From assembly GCA_018389105.1 (NCBI GenBank), contig JACATO010000631.1:992001-1056000 (forward strand): 64,000 nt of DNA, written 5' to 3'. Positions within the stretch are counted from its first letter, which is position 1, and every line of letters starts with the position of its first letter. Positions 34,893 through 48,040 of this stretch are shown here, one piece after another. Both the position numbers and the translations under genes were made by a program. This DNA comes from Nautilus pompilius. Taxonomy: Eukaryota > Mollusca > Cephalopoda > Nautilida > Nautilidae. The notes beneath the pieces were generated by a model. That model worked only from the letters and a program-made list of their open reading frames with translations. It was not told where the DNA came from and made no database searches.

Positions 34893-37489
34893 AATATGAT
34901 ATATCTGGCATTTGTATTTGTTTATGGTACCCCCCAGTATCCTAAAAGGTTTTATTTTATTTATTTTTGTTTTTGTGCTTTCCAAGAAAGAATTGACAAG
35001 TTCAGTATATGTTTATGTTTAGAAAATGTTAAAAAATTGAAAAGCTTTTGTAATAGAATCTTAGTCAAACTGCCACTATGCCAAGGAACTTTTTTTTAAA
35101 AATTGTATTGATTTTTAAAAAAAAAAAATCAAGCAGATTGATTTAGCTTTTTTTAAATTTTCTTATAGCACAACCATTAAATAGGATGACCTAGGAATTA
35201 TCTGTTTATTCACCTTTCAGAATACAGGTAAATTTAATTTAACCTATGTATCAACCTAGCTGTATCAATTTGGCTGCAAGAGAAACGTGTGATTGAACCT
35301 TGTTAGTAAGACCATGTCAAATGATTTTATAATATCCTCAAAATGTTTTGGAGAAGTCATCTGACACACTATGGCCCATTTACTCCTTCAGTGCACACTA
35401 AATCACAGGTTTTCTCCTGTTGAATAAAATCTCTCTACCCCATCCAGAGTATCTGCAAAAGCAGCGAGTCCCCTTTCTAAACCTGTTTGCAGCTGTACCT
35501 CTCTAACTTGTCATAAGAATGTGGAAACCACATGAAAGACTTACATAAACATCATAAATTGCATGCATTATTTTTTTTTCAAAGAAATATGTGATTCCTT
35601 TGTTTGAATTTTTTTCTTTATTTGACACCTTTTTTTTATTTATCCAGAGGAGCTCGCTCTCTTATTGGAAATGGCTTTATACAGTACGACCGGAACGGAG
35701 TCATGGTAGTCAGTTTTCTTTAGGATGAAAGTAAATATTAGTTCACATTCATCATGATGTGAAAACATTGGTATTTTTATACTGTTGGGAAATCCAGAAG
35801 TGTTAAGGTCCATTTTAGGAGCACATTCAACATTATTGGTGATTAAAGTGAAGATATTGTATGGTTTATTTTTATAATGGAAAAGCAGAAATAATGCATT
35901 CACCAAAAAAAAAAAAAAAACAAAACAAAACAAAAAAACTGTTGAGTTATTGCTTAAGTCTAACATTTTAATTCTGTTTTGATTTTCAGATTACATTAAG
36001 CAATAATAAATGAATATTTTAGCATTTTGGGGGGGAAACCATCCAGAGAAAATGAAAATTGTATTAATGAATGACCCCTTATTGGACTCCTTCAGGGGAG
36101 CTAACTACAGTATTATGTAAAATTAATACACAAATTTATATAAAAAAGAACTTTTTTTAAAAAAAAAAAATTGTTTTGCTATTGTGACATGAACATTATT
36201 AGCATCACCACTTTTCATGTATCCTATGCATTTTTGGGGTATAAAGTATTAAATGGATACTGATAATTTTACCTTAAGGGGCTTACATGAAATTACGGCT
36301 ACCAAACACTGGTCATTAAGGGTCATTAAACTTTATTTATGTTGGTGATAAATTGCATCAGCATAATTAAAATGAAGGATTTTTTAGAAAAATGTCATGT
36401 ACACAGATAATATTCAAGCTTAAATTAACAATTTCCTTGTTCTGATTAAGTGTTCTCAGAAATGTTGACTCTTCTTTTTAAATATTGGAAGACACCTAAG
36501 ATGCAGAAAAAAAACTACCTAGTCTCTGATTATGTACAGCAAAAAAAATTTGTAAAACTTCCTATTTACACGATTTCCTATTCTTTATGTAGGAAAATAA
36601 GTGCATGCAATAATTATTTATGAAGTATTTCTCTCAGTCACCATGCATCTTGATTAGCAGTACTTGTTTTTTGTTGTAAAATAATTCATATGTTTGCAGA
36701 GATGTCCTTTTACAGAATCTGAGAAACTGACTTGTTACCTGCCTCTCTCACATCAAGTTCTTAGCTGTACATGCTTATTTTATCAAAGATTCAATGAAAG
36801 TACCTCTTTGCTTACTCATTGGTAATTTATAGTCTGTTTTTTAAAATGTTTTGATTTTAAAACTTAATGTACAGGCGTACATTCCTAGCCACTGATTTTT
36901 ACTTTATAAAAATAGATTATTGTATTCATTCATTGAGCATTGTTTGCTGTATTCAGATGCTATTTATGACCCTACAAGCTTGATAAATATATACATATTT
37001 GAGATTCTATTGCTGGTGGTGATAATCAAAAAGAATGTAATATCCATGAGACTTGCACATTCTTGCTGAAAAAACTACTGGAAAGTGTATTTTAAGCTCT
37101 CTATAAAATAGCATCTTGAAAGACTGTTAACAGTCCTTATTAGAACACCCCTTATATTATATTGTATCTTGACATTCTTACAAGAGATGCTGTTTTAATG
37201 GGCTGACTACCTTAAGGAATGTCTTCTAATGTAGACCAAATACCTTTTTTCTCTCCTTTGTTAGAACCAGTCTGCAGAAAACCTTGTTTTAGTATAGTCC
37301 GTGCATTTGGAAAAAACCTTCATCGATCAGTTTTAGGTTACTATCTAATCTCTTAAATGTAAAATAAAGAAAAAAATTTTAATTATTGGGGATTTGACTT
37401 TAATAAAAGTGATATTTCAGGAGTCTTTGGCATACACTACAAATTGTCAGCCCCTTTTTCTGTAAACCATATGTATATCTACATAGTAG
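34893..37489 (+). other. Probable long 3' UTR and downstream CpG-poor sequence
   Basis: AT-rich with many T/A runs and no coding frame of note. AATAAA occurs at 35423 and later. CpG stays scarce through here to about 42 kb, which would fit transcription through it, but this is inference. Confidence 0.4.
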
Positions 37490-38591
37490 CTGGCCACATA
37501 ATTAGAACTTATGTACCACAGACTTGGGCTTTACCTGAGTTGCAGATACATATTTTACTGCTTGATGTGGCAGGTGATTTCCCGTGATACAATTCGTGAC
37601 TTTGACAAATTTGCAGCCATTCTTACAGATATGGGGAAAAGGCAGCAAAGACATTACAGAATTTGAAAGGTATGGTGAGTGCATGTCAAGCAAGTGCTTC
37701 ATTGGCCAAGATAGTTTTGCTGGTAGGCTTCTCCAAAACACCTGTCATTCGATTTTATTAGCAATGACAAAAGCTGATAAAAATGTCTGCTGTGAGAAGG
37801 AATGGTGGCTGCAATCATCACATAGTGACAGAAAGTGGAAAAAAGGTAGTTAAAGAGGATAATTTAGTCCAACTGTCATTGAGAAGTAGACTAGCAGACA
37901 TGCAAGGAAATTCACACCATCTTCAGCTGTAACCTGCAACAAAAAAAAAATTGTAATCAATTAGTCGTAGCAGCAGGGGGACAATTGCATGAACCACTGA
38001 TTACAGTTGTCAACATGAGAAGATGCCTCGTGGTAAGGAATGCAGACTGGACTAAGGAGAACTGGTACAATGTGATTAGTCTGTAGTCAGACAAAGTCAC
38101 TTCGACCCCCCCTTTTTTTTTGTTGCACAGATAGAAGACAGATCTAGAGAAAGCCTCATGAATCAGCAGCTCCAACTGTCCTGGTCTTTGGTAGTGGAGC
38201 CATGTTTTGTTGGTAAAACTGTCTTCTCGTTTCCTTTAGAAACCATTAAACATTAAAACTTAGTTGACGACCATTTCTGATTATACACACCCAGCGATGC
38301 TCCATGTATACACTGATGGTGGTGGCTACTTCCAGGACGGCAGGGCTCCTATGCAAAATGCTCACATTGTGTGTTCATGTTTTGAGGAACATGATGGGGT
38401 CTTTGAGTATCTTCCCTGACCAGAACAATCCCCAGGATCTAGATCCAACTGAGCATCTGTGGAATGAATTTGAAAGACTCATTTGCCATCACAATTTTGT
38501 CTGCCTTGCTGCATGCATCACATACAACACCTGGATATTTGAGTAAATGGCGCAGTCTGTTATTGAACAGAGGTCCTAATAAAGTGGCCAG
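37490..38591 (+). mobile_element. Decayed Tc1-like element
   Basis: The ends are inverted: CTGGCCACATAATTAGAACT at the left and, reversed, CTGGCCACTTTATTAGGACC at the right. Near 38430-38480 the plus strand reads DLDPTEHLWNEFERL, the Tc1 third-motif region with its Glu. Other parts of the transposase are not readable. Length (1.1 kb) and stops show a dead copy. Confidence 0.75.
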
Positions 38592-40176
38592 TCACCAATG
38601 TGCGCACATGTAATCTGCCTTGAGATTATTTTATAGATATTTGAGAAACTATTATATTAACCATTTCTATTTATTTTTCCAATCGAATGTGTCTTGAGAA
38701 TATTTGATTATAAAAAGACTGCATTTTTAGCTGACCTGAAAAATACTTGATTCAATTGCTGTAATGTTGGCTAATAAAATTTAGCCTCAAAGGATTTTCT
38801 TATGTACAAGTGTAAAATGCTGATCTTTCAGCTGATACCAGAATCCCGAGTTTTCAGCATTGTAAAAACAAAATGAGATTACATATAGGGCTGCTTCGAA
38901 TGGGAATATCAGCATTGTTATCTGCATTATTATCTGTATGCTGTCATAAACACACAATAAAGTAAAAATAATCATTAAGTGATTCATAAAAAAAAAAAAA
39001 ACTTTAAACAAGTAAAAGATTATCCATGTAAAGTTACCATCCGACTTTTACAATTGGAGTTATCTCCCTTGACATGTAATGAACATTTCAAATGAAAAAT
39101 GTTTTACCAATTTTTTTTTTCCTGCTAAAGACAGTAATAATTTTATTTTTTTAAAATATGTATTACATCTGCTTCATCAAAGCACCTCTACCTTGGTCTA
39201 GGTTTTCTACTAAGCGTAATATCAGGCAGCATGGAATATATTCTTACCATCCTAGGGAGTTGGTAAGGCCTCTCTCTCTCTCTATTGGACTGCCCTGAAA
39301 ATGCTGAAGATGGCTGTAGCTCTAATCCACTGTTTGCATAGTCAAGATCTAGAAGGTCTTTCCTGGGTACAGTTGGTACTGGCAGACATCAGGATGGAGA
39401 GCAGCAGGGCTGCGGTAGCTTGGTTAGGTCTGATTTTGCATCTCCAATTTGTTTAATGCTTCAACTTTTAAATTTGTTATTTTTGGAGAGGGGAGTTTGA
39501 ATGCCCAATACATACAAAAATTGGTGCCAATTACAATTTATTAAAGTGGTTAAAAATGACAACACTGACTTGTGAACAGCATTGAAATAAAAAAAAACAA
39601 CCAAGCAACAAAAGTGTTTAGACCTCTCCATTCTACTGTGGAACTGTCACATTACATTAAGGGACTAGGTCACCTGACTGAACTCCACCTTATGAATAAT
39701 TATAACACAAGCTTCGTTAGACCATTTAAAATCTCCGGGTTATGAAAGAAAAGAACAAATGAAAAAATTTAATACATTTAATTTACTATGATATTGCATA
39801 TAACTTTTGTGATTTGCTAAAATGGTAACTAAAGTGCCTTGATATAAAATTAATAATTATGCAAACACTTGCCTTCCCTGCTCTTGACTGATTTTACTTA
39901 TATGTTTAAGGCTGTTCTTGGAATGAAACCCAGATTCCAGATACATTACAGCAAATCTATTTCAGCTGGTATTCCTCTGAACATCTTTCTGAAAGTTGAA
40001 TCTTTTCAGAATTTGCATAAAATACAGTAGAATATACATATATTACAGAATAATCATGTATACTTTTGCTAAAAAAGGAAACAATTTTGTAAAAATGATC
40101 ATTTGCCATGACCACTTTCACTATACATTTTTTGATGTGTGAAATATTATTGTCCCATACCTTTACTTTATAAAGT
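38592..40176. other. AT-rich sequence without recognised feature
   Basis: A short (CT)n run near 39271 and A-runs. No gene or repeat was identified. Confidence 0.4.
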
Positions 40177-41044
40177 TTCATCATCATAGATTGTTCATCC
40201 CATATTTGGGGTCTTGTCATAACTTGTATTAAAGTTACATAAATTCTCTTCTGGAGATATGTCTTGTTTACGTAGAACACCAACTGGCTGGCTATTTTGT
40301 CTAGAACTGAGCCTAATTAGCTTGTTACACACAGCCAGTTATTTTCCTACAGTTTCCTGTTTTCCAGCAACAACTGAGCTACAACTTGAGCAGTATGTGT
40401 ATTAAAAACCTAAGTAATAATAATTTGATCATTATTTCAGTTGTAACCTTTAACTCAAGCAAAGCACAAATGATGTGCGATTTCAGAGAAGTTTCAGTGG
40501 ACAGCAATGTGAAAATATAGGTTCTCTTCAACATTTGGTTGCAAAGATCAGGCTGCATGTAATTATGAGATATTAACCCTTTGAAGATCAAAAGGGTAGT
40601 TTTCAGACACAGTGAAGCATGGGTTGTAAGGTTTATTGCTGATGTTAAAACTGGATGCAGGAACTTTTTATATAATTTTGGAAGTTGTGATAAAAGCTCT
40701 GTGTATGTGTTGTTTGGCTCTCTTTCATAAACCATGATGGGATAAACCTGAAAAATCAGCAACACTGCATTTTATTCACTAATAATCCTAAAAAGAACGT
40801 GAAATTAATGAATAAAATTAGGATTGGAGAATTAGTGCAAAACCTATTGAAAGGTTCCCTCCCCAATTTCTTTCAGTTTATTAATTTTTCCATTGTCAAA
40901 AAAATAAAATTATCTAGTGAAGTGTAGTAAATGCAACTTTACCGGTAGCTTCTAATCCGAAATTCTCAACTGATGTAATTGTTCCTGGCAGTCTGTAGCA
41001 GAGAAGATTATCAGCTATGTTAAGTCTCTCACTTGCAGTGGGAG
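40177..41044. repeat. Unclassified 0.85-kb repeat, copy A
   Basis: Nearly identical, in the same direction, to 62253-63081. The match starts at TTCATCATCATAG and stops at CTTGCAGTGGGAG, with small indels. One is a 7-bp TTTCCTG duplication in B; another is about 50 bp present only in A near 40960. A minus-strand frame (40379-40765, 128 codons) has the near-identical C-terminal counterpart 62461-62820 in copy B, but the middle differs by an indel-caused frame change, which argues against coding. No inverted ends or target duplication were found. Confidence 0.85.
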
Positions 41045-44000
41045 TTCAATTATTCTGAAATATTGATCTGCCACTTTCTAAAATAAAAAAGAGTGATATA
41101 TGTAAAACAATCTGATTGATTCAACTTTAGTATTCCAAACCAGGGTTTCAAGAAGTCCATTATTTTCTAGATAGGCATTGAGTTTTGCAGTGTCCTTTGG
41201 ATTATTATCTTTTTGCAGAAAAAAACCAGTCACCTATCATGATGTCTTTATGGAAATGCATGGTATTATAATAGTGATATCTCACTGTGACAATTCTAAT
41301 TTTTATCAAGTTATTAGCCAAATAACCAGAGAAAGCAAAACATACTTTCACATTTCTATCACAATGCTTAAACATAGGCACAGGCAGTTCTTGTGCTTTT
41401 CCCAAGCCTTTCTCTTGTTATGCTATTTTTGCTGAACCAGATATTTTAGATGTTATCCATTCACAATACATTTCATCATTGATCCCAGATGAAGTTTTGA
41501 TGTTTAGCTTAGTCAAATCACATTTTTTGTGTTACCACATCTGGTGCTTTCTAGCTACTACTTAACCAATCCAACCGTTTAGCCATGATTTGGTTAGAGA
41601 AATTGAGATACTAAATGTTGCAGAAAAATTATGGCCAATAGTTTAATTAGCTACCTCTTAAGAAGAGATTTGTTTTTGGACTTTTGAACCAGGAACCTGT
41701 CTTCCTATTTCATGATTTTCTCTTTCCATCTCAGTCCTATAAGTTCATGGCTGAAGCAATTCATTCTATAATTGGTTGTTGACATACCATCCAGCATAAC
41801 TCAAACATTTCCACAAATTCTTAAGAAACCACTTTCACGATGGGCAATAACAAATCAAAACGTTGTTTTATATAAACATCTGTGTTTGGATATCAATTTT
41901 TTCTGTCAAATGGCAATAGCAGTCAGGAATGATGAGGTGCCTCATCATTTATGCAAAGGTATGCATAAGATAATTCATGTGAGTAGCAGGAGGGGGGAAC
42001 ACTGGATGAATGCATTAACATGCTTTTGGTACGAACTAAATTCAACATTCATAGATAACTGACTGGATCCATATTTATGCAAAAATCCTGAAGTGATTCT
42101 AACACATGGTTTGTGTTGAATTTTAATGTGTTTTCATTTGGTGTACTAGTAATTTTGATTCGCTGTGTACACACTAAATAAACCGGTAAATGTAGGGCAA
42201 AAGCACAGAAGAGCCTCAGCTTTCTAAAGCTGTAAAAAAAAATACCAAACTTGAATATTTTGAGGTTTCAGCTGGCAGAATGAAGGAGAAATGCTTTTGT
42301 CACAACAGCCAGTGGGGCACTTATAAGCTAGGGGTTAAAAAAATATTATATATATGTGTGTGTGTGTGTGTGAGTGGCTTATAATATTGTTTAAAACGAT
42401 ATATCTAAAAATATACTGTACAACAATTGATATTGTAGTGTGCGATTCAAGGGAAATAACTCTAACGTGGAATAAGAAAGGAATTAAACTTCCTGAACAC
42501 TGGTATGGTTCGCATCCCGCGAGTATGAAAAAAAATTAACTTTTTTTTTTTTAAATACGTGGTTAAATTTTGTAAAACGTTCACAGTTCATGTTGTTTTG
42601 TTATGCGCTCAAACAAATGTCTGGCGCATGTATCTCGTCGGAGCCAGTGAGTTGCATTCGTGTTTTATTAGCCAATCGATGAACAGTTGGGAAACTTGTC
42701 GGGGACCGCTCTACCAATGTTCTGGTATGTCGTAATCCGGTAACCTTAACGATGCTGCCTCTGGTTAATTTTTTTATAACCCTGATGTTGAAACTATTTA
42801 TTAATTTGAAAAACAAGTTATATATATTCTTTAAGTATAGCAATTTTGAACAGCATGGATAACGACATGACAAAAAAAGTCCTACAGCGTAATATTTTGT
42901 GTATATCATTTGATGTATGAAATAACTTTAGGTTTCGGTTCAGGTAGATAACTATCACGATTATCGTCCAGGTGTACGTTCAGGTTCGTGAAGTTCGCGT
43001 GTGCAACTGAAAGGGGGGGATGGGATAAGAGGAAATCTGATGTCCAACGTTGCTCTCAAAGTGAGAAACAGGTGTTCTGTGGTTTTAAAATGGCTTTGCT
43101 GACCCCTAAACAATTAGAAGTTTCCCAAAGTAGACATTTTAACATCTGCTACAGCCTGCAAATGTATATTGAAAATAGATAATTAAATGTCGTGAAAAAT
43201 GTAACACTTACAGCATCTTCTTTACTATTCATGGAGAAGCACAATAGGATGGAGGTTGTTAAAGTCAAAATGAATTTTGTTACGAATAAAATCATTGCGA
43301 TTACAGAGGCAGTTTCCATTTGCTAATCATTTATCTGGAATTAAAGAATTAACATAATCATAATAATAATAATAATGATAATAAATCTTTAAAACAGTAG
43401 AAGTGTGTTCTTAGTAACAGACATTAAAAACGTCAATACAACAAAAATGAATTTGCCGTGCTGAGAAATGCGGAGCCGCCTTTGCATTTTAGAATGAGAA
43501 GAGAATTTAAAAGGGAAATGTAGGCGGTAACTCGAGACAGGTATCGCAGAAAGTGGCGAGACGGCTGACATCTGTTAGTCAGATCGGTCGCGCCGCCAGG
43601 GAGGCTGTTCTGTAAAATTGTAATGGCGACAGATTAACCGGGCGAACTGCTAAAAGTCGGGACCCGAAAGCGACAAATGGGAATTCCCACTCCCTGTCTC
43701 GAAGCGCCGGGGGCTCCGCCGGTCACAGGGAATCACGTTGTTTAGAACTTTTCACCTGTCTGTTTCAGCTTTCGCATGAAAAATTCTATTTTTAGTAACG
43801 ATAACTGTTCCACTAATAAGATGATGATGGGAAGTACCCGAACTAATCTATTCTCTGTAAACAACGCAGCGGAACTGGTCATCATCAGGTGTACGGGCAC
43901 TTTAATGATTCCCACTATTACCTGGAATCGAGGTCACATCCCACCGTGAAAACCGCTAGAATCTGGAAACTGCAGGTTTCTAAATTTACTATATCCTGAG

Positions 44001-46338
44001 ACCCGATATCCGTTATAATCATTTTAAATTAAATATAAAATAAAAAAACAACAACAACAAATTGCCGATTAATCACAGACTTTTTAAAATTCAATTAAAT
44101 ATTCAAAGAATCATGACTCCGCTATTTTCGGAGCGAGACGAAATTGATGCCAAGATGAAGATGAGAAACGGGAAAACAACTCAACTCTTGAAGCAAAATA
44201 CCTTTTTATCGCTTCATGACCCCTGGCTAGTTGTCGAGCTCCTTTAACTTTTGCAGTGTTTGGCTCTGAGACAAGGTCTGCGATAGTAAACCTACTCAAT
44301 GGATAACAGAGGGTCAGGAACTGAGTCCGAGAAGTTTCTAGGGATACGTCCTTCCTTCCGCACGATAAACGGTTCTGTGGTAATATAAAACTTGCTCTCC
44401 CCCCAACCAGCCTCCTGTCTGTGCCACTACGTGGAATGGCACCAGAAATGAAATTTATATATAGGTAACAACTCACGATTGCGCGAAAAAGGTCCAGTAT
44501 GTTTTAAAAATCTGAATGGATTAAAAGCACCAATAAGGGCCATACTAGGGCTGTCTGATTTTAAATTCCAATATTTCTCTAGCTTCGAGACGGCACATCT
44601 CTTATCGTATTCATAAAATACAGCCTTGCACACACCTGCATTAAAATTTTCAGCAATTTTCTTATTTTTCTGCTAGGATTAATAGGTTGCTGTCCCCTTT
44701 TACTGTACATTCTTCTTCTAGAAACCCCTCCCCCATGCCTGTTTCCAAGGTAACGCGAAGCATGTGGTAAGTTGAGGCTAAACTCCCGAACATCTCTCTG
44801 AGTCGATGTTAGTCGTACAACTGCCGTCTCGTGTCACTGTAAATAAAAGTATCAGGGAACTAGAGAGCATTTCTAGCCAACCATACTTTTTCTGTAATTG
44901 TAGCCATGAAAACTGACAGTGTCAGGTACCCCGGGACTTCCAGAATAATCCAAGAGATGTTTATCATCAGCAATGAAAATTTCTGGAAAATAAGTAAATA
45001 GACTTACAAGGAGATTTTTTTTCAAAGACGAGTGTAAAGTGTAAATGAAGGAACAATGTGATCCAGTCAGGAAGCAATGGCGTATGAACTTACAATACGG
45101 GGATCTGTCTTGGCAAAAAAAAGGGGGGCAGGGAGCCATGAAGGGTTACGCTTGTACACATCAATGCCTTTACCCGAATATCTGTCTGGTTCTTTAATTC
45201 TTGCCAGGAATGCTCAAGAATAATCAGTTTTGAATTCGCTGACCGCGCAATTCTAGCTGGTAGTCCATGTGACTTGCTCTGAGCCATAAAACCCGTCTCG
45301 TTAGACTAATAAAATAATCGTCTGATCTTATATATATATATATATATGTGTTTTTAATAGATTTCGTCGATTTTATGTTTCAATGAAGCCTCCCTGGCCA
45401 AGACGTGACCTGGTTTAAACATTTTCCCCTGTCCTTTGTAAACGAAAAATGATAAGTGGCTCAGATACGTAACCAAACCGAGTTATCATTATTTCAGGTA
45501 AGTAATTATTCACAGTACATTACCGGTTAGTAAAATAATCAGCTAAAGTGCTTCATAGCTTTCGTGCGAGTCTCCTTAAGAACATGAGCACCGTGGCTGT
45601 GATTCTCTGGTGGAGTTCTCCCTCGGTGCCCACTCGCATTCGCCAGACCTTCACCCGCTCCACTCCATCTTGGAGTCCGGCTTCGATTGTGCGACCACTT
45701 CACAAAGATAATTAATTACCTGAGTCTGCGCTATTTTCATTTTACCTGGTTGATCTTGGACTTTCCTTTTGCCATTCTAATCGAGACCTTTTGAGAAAAC
45801 CGTTCTTTCTTATAAGATCAGCACTCATTGTTTCGCTTAATGAAGTCACCCGATGCTAAGAGAGTCATCACGGCTAAAACTGTAGCAGATAATAATAATA
45901 ACAATAAAAACACGTTGCTTCCTTCTAACTTGCTCAACTCCCCTAATTATCTTGCAATTAATTATTTTTTTTTTTTTAAAAAATCTATTTCTTTCCGTAA
46001 TTTATCTCTGACTGAACAAGCCGTAGGTATTTCTCTGCGAACCTGCACAAGGTCCGCCAGACTGGAAAAGAAAGGGACATAACTTCTGAGGACCGCTAGT
46101 TAAACAATGGCGGATTAAACGACCTCCAGGCGTCGACAGTTTTGAAATAGTACCCTAACTTTTGAACCGAGAGTAAAATATTCTTTATGGAATTTGGGGT
46201 GTGGGTCTCGTCTTTGCATACTCACTGATGAATGCACAGTTTTGAGAAGTATCTCGCACCGTCTCCCTTCAGGAAGAAAACCCTTTCAAAGATGATCTAA
46301 TCAAATATTCGCAAGTTTGGTGCGAAGTGTTAAATTCA
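41045..46338. other. Non-coding sequence containing the CpG transition
   Basis: CpG is sparse to about 41.8 kb and becomes common after about 42.1-42.5 kb. Short TG (42351-42372) and AT (45332-45347) repeats occur. No gene was recognised; frames at 42601-42909 and 44111-44476 (minus) have no family resemblance I know. Confidence 0.4.
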
Positions 46339-46358
46339 CATCATCATCATCATCATCA

Positions 46359-46451
<93 letters not shown>

Positions 46452-46481
46452 TATTATTATTATTGTTGTTGTTTGTTGTTG

Positions 46482-46560
<79 letters not shown>

Positions 46561-46562
46561 CA
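46339..46562. repeat. Long compound trinucleotide microsatellite (ATC/ATT/GTT)
   Basis: About 224 bp of CAT, then ATT, a short GTT island, and ATT again. The apparent poly-Ile, Leu or Tyr frames over it are artefacts. Confidence 0.95.
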
Positions 46563-47480
46563 GAAAACCCTGTGGTTTACTTACTAACCTTGGTCCGTCC
46601 GTAAGCGAATGGCGGCTGAGTATAGCAGAGGGTGAAAACTCTTAATAAAAAACCCTGCAAATAAAATAGTCAAAAGATGATTTATCTCCATTTTAAGGAA
46701 TATAAGAAAAAAAATAAACAATTAACTATTTTGTAGAATAGATTTCGTACATCCAGACGAAAGTTATAGAAACAGATTTAAAGGATCACGGGGAAGATAT
46801 TAAATTCTGGTTTCTAACTTTCCCAATGTATTATATAATTTTTAAAAAGCTGTAATTAGCGATGCACTATTCTGTCTGCTGGGCAGATGAAGTGTTATTA
46901 AGTCTTTTAATTTATTTCTATAATTTGTATCGCTACTGCGTATAATATAGCAAGGGTATTCAAATTTTCTTCATTAAAGATGTAAAACGTCATTAAATAA
47001 ATAAATGCATACATATCCCGAAAAAGTCCAGCTCGGTTTGGTGGCTAGCACACTGGCTGGCCAGGTGAGTTTGGTCGTACACCGGAAAAATGTAAATCCT
47101 AGTATCGTGGTAGGGGTCACGACGATCAAGCCAACAAATGCATCCATTCCGTTAATTAATTCAAAGCAGTTTATCCTTGTATTTGCATATTTATTCTCTG
47201 CGTAAGCATTCGTGCCACAAAGGCTGATTTTTTTGTGTGTGTTTTACGAGAACGGTTATTCTGTCACCTCTGTTACCTATACCTTTTAATATTTGTTGTA
47301 ATATTGCCTTCTATAGTGGCGTGTTACTGAGCTTTGTCTCTTTCTTCCGCACATAACGGTACGACTTTTTCAAAAGGCAACAGATGGTTATCCCTGCCCA
47401 TTAAAACTGAGAATGCACGAACGGTGTAGCACTTCTGTAAATTATCTACGAGTATTTCTGCACCCTGTTACTACACCTCT
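46563..47480. other. Sequence without recognised feature
   Basis: No coding, repeat or RNA signal was seen. Confidence 0.4.
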
Positions 47481-48040
47481 GACCACTTCTAACTCTCCGC
47501 TCGTGAACAGTAGTCCACACCTGTCTTCATGACCTATAAGGTCACACCTGTGACCACTTCTAACTCTCCGCTCGTGAACAGTAGTCCACACCTGTCTTCA
47601 TGACCTATAAAGTCACACCTGTGACCACTTCTAACTCTCCGCTCGTGAACAGTAGTCCACACCTGTCTTCATGACCTATAAAGTCACACCTGTGACCACT
47701 TCTAACTCTCCGCTCGTGAACAGTAGTCCACACCTGTCTTCATGACCTATAAGGTCACACCTGTGACCACTTCTAACTCTCCGCTCGTGAACAGTAGTCC
47801 ACACCTGTCTTCATGACCTATAAAGTCACACCTGTGACCACTTCTAACTCTCCGCTCGTGAACAGTAGTCCACACCTGTCTTCATGACCTATAAGGTCAC
47901 ACCTGTGACCACTTCTAACTCTCCGCTCGTGAACAGTAGTCCACACCTGTCTTCATGACTTATAAGGTCACACCTGTGACCACTTCTAACTCTCCGCTCG
48001 TGAACAGTAGTCCACACCTGTCTTCATGACTTATAAGGTC
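47481..48040. repeat. 71-bp minisatellite, eight copies
   Basis: Units begin GACCACTTCTAACTCTCCGC at 47481, 47552, 47623, 47694, 47765, 47836, 47907 and 47978; the last is slightly short. Units differ by only one or two bases (AAGG/AAAG, GACCTAT/GACTTAT). Each junction carries the palindrome GTCACA-CC-TGTGAC, and each full unit has two CACCTG hexamers. Confidence 0.95.

Noticed and set aside
40379-40765. 128-codon minus-strand frame, repeated at 62461-62820, as a gene
   Set aside because: It has no start context or known family. The two copies differ by a frame-changing indel, so the frame is not maintained.
46317-46645. Three overlapping frames coding poly-Ile, poly-Leu or poly-Tyr
   Set aside because: They are translations of the ATT/CAT microsatellite in different frames.
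47481-48040. CRISPR-like array
   Set aside because: The units are contiguous 71-bp tandem copies without variable spacers, in an animal genome; it is a minisatellite.
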